Of a DNA stretch of 64,000 nt, positions 57,768-64,000 are shown piece by piece. The first letter of the stretch is position 1; every line of letters begins with the position of its first letter. The stretch is taken from NCBI RefSeq assembly GCF_023343835.1, contig NC_064437.1, forward strand, positions 10,381,001-10,445,000. The letters run 5' to 3'. Below the pieces are notes generated by a model that was given only the letters and a program-made list of their open reading frames with translations, had not been told where the DNA came from and searched no databases. The position numbers were made by a program, and so were the translations under genes. Source of the stretch: Lagopus muta (lineage: Eukaryota > Chordata > Aves > Galliformes > Phasianidae).

Positions 57768-60502
57768 ATATAAACTTTGGCTTTTTTATTTTGATACATT
57801 GTTTAAAGGTTAAGTAATAGGTGTATTTTTTTAATGGTTAATATGCAGGATTAAAGTGAAGTAACTTCCAACTGAAATTTGCATCTTTCAGGGGAGTCTC
57901 CTTGACAAAAATTCTGCAGCTTGAGCAGGCTGGAGAACAAGTCTTAGCAGTTGCTGTCTTTAAAGCCAGGCAAGGAGACTGGATAGCTGTTGGTTAACCT
58001 AAGAACAAACAGGTCTGTGGTAAGGCTTCGAAATGTGTTTTTTTTTTTTTTCTTTTTTTCAAGTGTGGTTTATTTTTTTTCTGGGCCTAGATGCTGGCAC
58101 TGTAGGAAGGAATAGCAGAATATAAGAGTTATTCAGACATACTTACTCTCCCCTTCTTGATGTACAGGCATTTTGCTTCTTCAAAGAAGTCTTGGTTGGG
58201 GTTAGATGGAATTATCTCAATGGGGACTGGAGCCTGGAAAGTGAGACTGCTCCTCAGCCTTAGGCTGTTTCTGCTACTGTCCTGGTCTTTCAAACTCTTT
58301 CCATTACTGTGTGTATATCTGTAAATACTGTGAATACATACAAATACACTTTTTAAAGAATTAGAGACTGTTGTTTGAGCCTGACTTCAGCAGTTTGCTC
58401 ACATCTGGGGAGGAACTGAAACATGACCTTCATGTGCCCCCAGCCCTGGACAGTAGGGTGCCAGCATGCTGAAGCATTGCTGCAGGGGCACAGGACTCCC
58501 AGAGCCTCCTTCAGGTTTGGGGCAGGAGCCTGAACTCTCCTATGGCTCTGTACCACAGGGCAACTGGGATGGATGATCTCTCCTGGCCTGAAGGTTGTGC
58601 CCTTCAGCTGGCTTGGCAGTGATGTCCAGTTGGGATGAGTGGATACGGGGGGGTTCTCAGGTTCAGTCCTTTCCATCTCTAGTGGCACATGTGGAGCACA
58701 GGCATGGCATGCTGGCCTCAGCCTTTCCTGGCCACCTCTTACTCCCCTGGCAGCATACCTGCCCTCCTTTGCTGCATGTCTTCCTCTTACAGCACTTTTG
58801 GTCCATTCTTTCTGCTGCTGTTTTGTACTGCACACCCTGGCCACAAGCCTCTGTGCTGCCTACTTGCACTTTGTGTGTTATTTTAGCCAGGTCTCAGCCT
58901 CCATCCTCTATCTTTGTGGGCTGAGTTCTTGCTTTCATTCCTCTTATTGCGTGGATAACCAGCTGACTTTATGTCCATCTTCCATTCATGTCCTTTGCAG
59001 ACGTGTCAGAGGCTGTGGAAACCTCAGTCATCTGGGACAGGGAAGTTGGTTGAGTATCTAAAGGCCTGTGGGATTGGGCTTTTTTGCTGTCTTGTGAGTT
59101 CTGGAGACAAGATGTTGCGTTATGAGGGGTTTGGACATAAAGATGTGAGATCTTGGTGTTCACAGGGCTGTTTACTGCACTTACTTTCCCCACCTCTCAC
59201 TGCCATGTTACATTTTGCCCTTTTTTCAGTAACATTTTGTCCCCTTTTTTTTTTTCTTTCCTTCCCTAATAAACGATCACAACGGCACAGCTGATGCTCT
59301 GTGATGGGAGCACGGTGGAGATGTCTGGACCAGCAGCCTTGGCCAACGTCTGGGTGCAGACATGCCATTCACCACACAAGTGTATCAGTTTTGTTTGAAA
59401 TTTCATCGCTGTCCTCTCCTTTAACTTCTTGTACCATCTGCACCATTGAGTATGATGGGGTGCAGAAGTGTGGCTGCAGGTGCTATGGTGTGTCACAGGG
59501 GAAACGGTCTGTGATGAAACAGCTGTTTCTGTGGCAGGAGAGAAGTAGGTATATGCCTGCAGCATGGCTGGAACAGTGTTGAAATGAGAGGCAAGTCAAG
59601 AGGGTTCATGGCCCTACAAAGAAGAGCTGGGGTTTAATTATTATGCTCCCATAAATTTGAGGAAATGAATATTGCCTCTCCACTTTCACAAACTGATGGG
59701 AAAGTATTTAAGCGTGGCTTTTGCCTTAACTTAATAACTGCAGCTATAATAAAGTGAATTAAACTATGTGTTTGATTCATAATTGGTATTTCTGCTACCA
59801 CGAGTACAGTCATTCTCTTCTCAAATACATTAAGCTGTAGGAAACTGCTTTTTATTGGCTGAAGTTTCATAATACATTTATGTGTTATTGGAAACATAAT
59901 TCACGTGTAGAGCGTTATTAAAACCTCAGTGGCTTCCAGTTTAAATCTTTGTACAGTGATTTAACTCCTTTCTCATTTTTACGTGACATTTTCATAATAA
60001 TTAAACATGAATATGTCCTTGCAGTCTGTACCCAGACGTTCTGTGGTGAGCAGCAAAGGGAGCGATATTCTTCTTGGTCTCAGATGCTGTAATATTATTG
60101 AGTCCATGAATTACTTCCCCCTATCCAGAATTGCTCTGAATAGATCAAACAAATGCTACTCTTAAGTAATGGAAACACGGTACATTATAGGCTATGCTAT
60201 GAATGCTAATAATGTCATTTTTCTCAGATATTAAAAGTTTCTCATTCTGTATTATACTGCTTGATGACATGCAATTGTCTTCTGCTGATAAATCTAAGCA
60301 ATTGTATTATTAGCATGAGAAAAAACCCATATTACTAAAGATTGCATTTAGATGTGTAAAGTCTGTCTTGCTATTCCTGTATGATTATTTAATACTTGTT
60401 TTCATTGCAAACTATAAGGATACTTGGTGGAATTTTTTTTAGCTAAGCTACTAATTCATGAAATCTAGTTTTGCTTGCAAAACAAGTGGATAACAAATGT
60501 AA

Positions 60503-61245
60503 TAGAATCATGGAATGGCTTAAATTGGAAGGGGCATTAAAGACTACTCAGTTCCAACCCCCTGCTGTGGGCTGACTGTCCCCACCAGCTCAGGCTGCCT
60601 AGGGCCCTGTGCAGCCCAGCCTTGGGCACCTCCAGGGATGGGACACCTACAGCTTGCTGGGCAGCTGTGTCAGTAAATAGCTTCTTTCTATCATCTAACT
60701 TAAGTCTTCCTTTTTTTTGTTTAGTACCATTTCCTTCTTGTCCTATCACTAGGCATCGTTGAACTTCATGAGGTTTTCATGGGCCCAGTTGCTGAGCTGG
60801 TTCAGGTTCCTCAGTGTGTTACCCCTTTCTTCTGCTGTATCAACTACACCATTCAGCTTGGTGCCATCAACAAACTTCTGAGGGTGCACTCAGTACCCTT
60901 GACTCTGATAAAGGCTCATTGATGAAGATGTTGGAGAGCACTGGTCTCAAGATCGGGGCTCCAGGGGACACCACTCAGCCTCCACCTGGGTGTAGAGCTG
61001 TTGATCACAACCCTCTGACTATGATTATCCAATCAACTCCTAATCTACTGAATAGTTCAGCCTCCAAAACCGTACATCTCCGATTTAGTGATGAGGTTGT
61101 GGTGTGGGACCATGCCAAAGGTCTTGTATGAGTTCAGGTGGGTGACATCAGTTGCCCACTGATGACATCACTCCATTGTAGAGGGTCACCAGATTAGTCA
61201 GGCATTATTCACCTCTGGTAAAGCCATGCTGGATGTCTCAGATCA
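60503..61245 (-). repeat. CR1-type LINE fragment
   Basis: It starts with 'AGAATCATGGAATGGC', 'AAATTGGAAGGGGCATTAAA' and 'CAGTTCCAACCCCCTGCTGTG', the reverse complement of a CR1 3' end. It continues with 'TGGGCACCTCCAGGGATGGG' and, further on, 'CACCATTCAGCTTGGTGCCATC', sequence typical of longer CR1 copies. The upstream limit is approximate and the copy is old. Confidence 0.82.
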
Positions 61246-64000
61246 CAAGTTATAATTATTAAATACTGTTCTATCTGAATTCTTACAAGATCTGTTATGG
61301 TGTTGATACAGGAGGCTATCAGATGTGACAAACAACTTAAGAGAGGTCTTCTGGAATGGCAACTGGAGGCCAAGTAGGAACCCAGTGCATCTAAAAAGGT
61401 ACCAACAAAACTTCTGGCAACTGAATTAAGCCTACTGTGTTCCAAATAAAAAGTTAATGCGTGTTTTTACTGAATTGTTCATGATAATCTCTTTGCAAGA
61501 ATGTAGAATCACAGTATCAATGTCTTTGACAGAATATAGTATTTTTTGTTTTTTCCATGTAGTAACATGAAGGCTGGAATTTTAGGGGATTCTCTCTTAT
61601 TTAAAAAAAAAAAAAAGTTTTTTGGTCAGCTGCTAGGTGGATATGGACATGAACTGCATCTTTGTGTATTTTTTTATAAACTACTGGGATACCTTTATTT
61701 TCTGTAGTGGTACGGTATCTTTTCTTTAAATTACTATTAACAGTCTGATTTGTTTATTGAAAGATCAGTGATTCTAAGCCATCAAATACCACCTTAAAAA
61801 GAATATACTGTGTTTTGCAGATGAAACTCTACCTTCAGGTAAAACTGTAGTAAAACAGTTATTATTTAATAGATAATCAATCTCCAAGAAGAGGCAACAA
61901 ACATCTTTTAATGTCTCCAGGTGAAGGATAGACAGATTTATAGTTGGCTTACTGTTATTCAGTGAAAAAACATTTATCTGGATTAATATAAGAGTCACCT
62001 GGTTTGAAAATAGCTTTTAAGCTTTGTAACATTTTGAAATTCATACACTGTAATCATCTTCATCCTGAACTCATTCTGTAAAAGCATTCTTGGTAAGTTT
62101 CCTTCATGTTTGTGTTGAATTATTAGGGTACATTGTTTAAAAAAAAAAACAAAAAACAAAAACCATAGTAACACTAAATGCTTTCAATAGAGACTTTGCA
62201 ATATAAAGTAAATTTAAAAATACGTATCTAGATTGAGTTAATATTTAATTGTGAGAGTTTCAGTGGGTACTGCATTAGGTAAGGGGATGTTATCAGAATG
62301 GATTCAAATACAAAGAAAGATGTTTTGAAGCACTGTCTTTTTACACATTTTTCTCTCCAGATGAAAGTGATCTTAAAATAATTTTTTTTTTTTTTGTGAC
62401 AGTAACAAGCTATGACAGTTTTAATAGAAAGTTCACAATGAAAATAAAACACAACAGATGATCCAGCCAGGTCAAAATGACAAATTTCCACAAGAGGGTG
62501 CATCCTTTTTTGTCTTCATTAGCTGTAACTATTGCTGTCAGCTAAACTTTTGGGAAAATATTATGCATGTCTTCTTTTAAACACGGCAACAATACACAAA
62601 GGATAAAAATTGCTTTGTGTACAAGCAATTTGGATTTCATATTATGGACAGAATATTATTTTGACAGATTGCTGTGTAGTATTGTGCATTCAGATCTCAA
62701 AAAAACACAAGGTCAAAGACGTTGTCTCTAATGACCTATAAACTATTTTAATAAAAAGATTGTCAAAAGAAATGATCATCATATTTTGACATTTGTCCTG
62801 GGAGTGTCATCAAGGGCTTCATAAAAATATAACACATCAAAAACATCAGGCAAAAAATGCTGAGTGTAATGCTTATTCAGTATTTGTAGAAGGTGTAGAT
62901 CATACTTCCATTGGTGAGTTTACAGATCGAGAAACTGAAATGGTGAAGAAGCATCATCTCCCTGACAAGCTTTGCTAGAGGTTTTTGGAAGCATTCCTAA
63001 AGAAAACCAATTCTGGTTAGCAGTCTGATTCAAAAGGGGTTTTACTGCAAATTGAAGCTGGGTCTGGAGGGAACATCAAGAACAAAGACTACATTTGATG
63101 CTACTTTTTTTCCAGCAAAAGGATTCCTCAAAGCTGAGGAAATTAATGTGGTGTTAGGCTGTAACAACAGTTATCAGGAATTACAGCTGACTTAAGCAGA
63201 GGAAGTAAGGTGGTTTAGAACTGTTACTGAGTATGTCTCCAGATGTGATGCACTTGCAGGTTTGTGTGACAGCTAAGAGACTTAGCATGGTCAAAAAACT
63301 ATCTGAAAGAGCAGGGAAAGATGTAAGGCCATCCTGCAGCTTCAGTCCTATTGTGGATTGGCTTTAAGTACAGTAATAAAAGTAATGATGTCTATAGCAA
63401 AGTTTTGCTGAGGCAAAGCCAGCTTGGTAGAGGTTGCAATGCTTTGATGGGCAAAGAAAGGAGATGAGCTCAAATTAAAAAGGAGCTGCTGGCTGTGTTC
63501 TCTGCTGCAGAATGAGTTTGTCAGTTCACCTCAGGGCACCAGATGGACTTGCAGTCTGTTCAGAAGCCATTAGGGAGCATTGTGATGAAGCTGGTGATGA
63601 ATGCTGCCAAATGACTATAACCCTTGTTAGATACATAACAGACCAATGAAGTGATGATAAGGTACTCCCCAGCAGAGCCGTGGCTAGTGACAGATACATC
63701 ATGCAAGGGATGCTGGCCAGACTATGGTGCAGACAACTTTCTGGAACAGTAGAAGCCTAACAGACTAACCCTCGAGAACTAGGCTGTGGTGTACCTATTA
63801 TGGGCTGTATGAAGGGGAAGAACAGTAATTCTCAGACATTTAAGAGGTTACATGAGATAGTTGCTTCATGTAGGTATACAGAACACATGATATGATTAGC
63901 CTCAGTGTGATTGTGTGTTAATAGATTTCAGCACCGACAAGTAGAAAATGATTTACACAGAGACTTGATAAAACTTACTTCTTCCCTTTCAGTAACAGCC

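Larger units (their letters stand above)
56800..64000. other. Intergenic region downstream of PIF1
   Basis: About 7 kb of mostly AT-rich DNA without a recognised gene. It contains the PIF1 3' UTR, T-runs (for example near 58040), a CR1 fragment (60503-61245) and AT-rich, low-complexity stretches. The part 62760-63990 has open-frame stretches with repeated stops but no identifiable domain. SLC2A1 is the next gene in the human order beyond CFAP144, but none of its exons was recognised here. Confidence 0.5.

Overview
The window is vertebrate nuclear DNA, almost certainly from a galliform bird and most likely chicken. It has multi-exon genes with GT-AG introns, CpG-island promoters, many CR1-type LINE fragments and one avian-type endogenous retrovirus (ERV). 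The gene order C1orf210(+) - TMEM125(-) - CFAP57(-) - EBNA1BP2(+) - CFAP144/FAM183A(-) is the exact inverse of the human 1p34.2 block as I recall it. PIF1(+) follows directly, although human PIF1 lies on a different chromosome (15q22).

Layout. 1-1400 is gene-poor, with one CR1 fragment and the CpG island of the first gene. 1423-3620 is a C1orf210/TEMP orthologue of 4 coding exons and 369 aa, carrying a signal peptide and a leucine-rich-repeat ectodomain. 9129-9791 is single-exon TMEM125 (220 aa). 16669-37542 is CFAP57/WDR65, read here as 22 coding exons and 1239 aa. 37645-42009 is EBNA1BP2, 9 exons and 304 aa. 42428-47376 is a damaged ERV filling the gap between the two convergent genes. 47596-49162 is CFAP144, 4 exons and 130 aa. 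49372-56763 is PIF1, 12 exons and 602 aa. 56800-64000 is AT-rich intergenic DNA with a CR1 fragment and no recognised gene. Every splice junction was placed by hand on GT-AG with phase kept, and each summed coding length is a multiple of three.

How the genes work together. Two head-to-head pairs each share a very short CpG-rich promoter. CFAP57/EBNA1BP2 are 102 bp apart between start codons and CFAP144/PIF1 are 209 bp apart. Each cilium gene has an RFX X-box-like site 12-18 bp upstream of its ATG. The CFAP144/PIF1 promoter also holds two inverted CCAAT boxes exactly 31 bp apart followed by a TTTGAA (CHR-like) element, the arrangement typical of G2/M-regulated genes. So cilium genes are paired with growth or cell-cycle genes (60S ribosome biogenesis, DNA helicase).

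The ERV has a tRNA-Trp primer-binding site and a gag with two zinc knuckles. A separate dUTPase-protease frame is flanked by two -1 slippery heptamers, and RT keeps YMDD. RNase H is fused in frame to an N-terminal env fragment. Integrase, env TM and nearly all of the 3' LTR are missing, and at least five in-frame stops break the frames. No CRISPR array, tRNA, rRNA or bacterial feature was seen.
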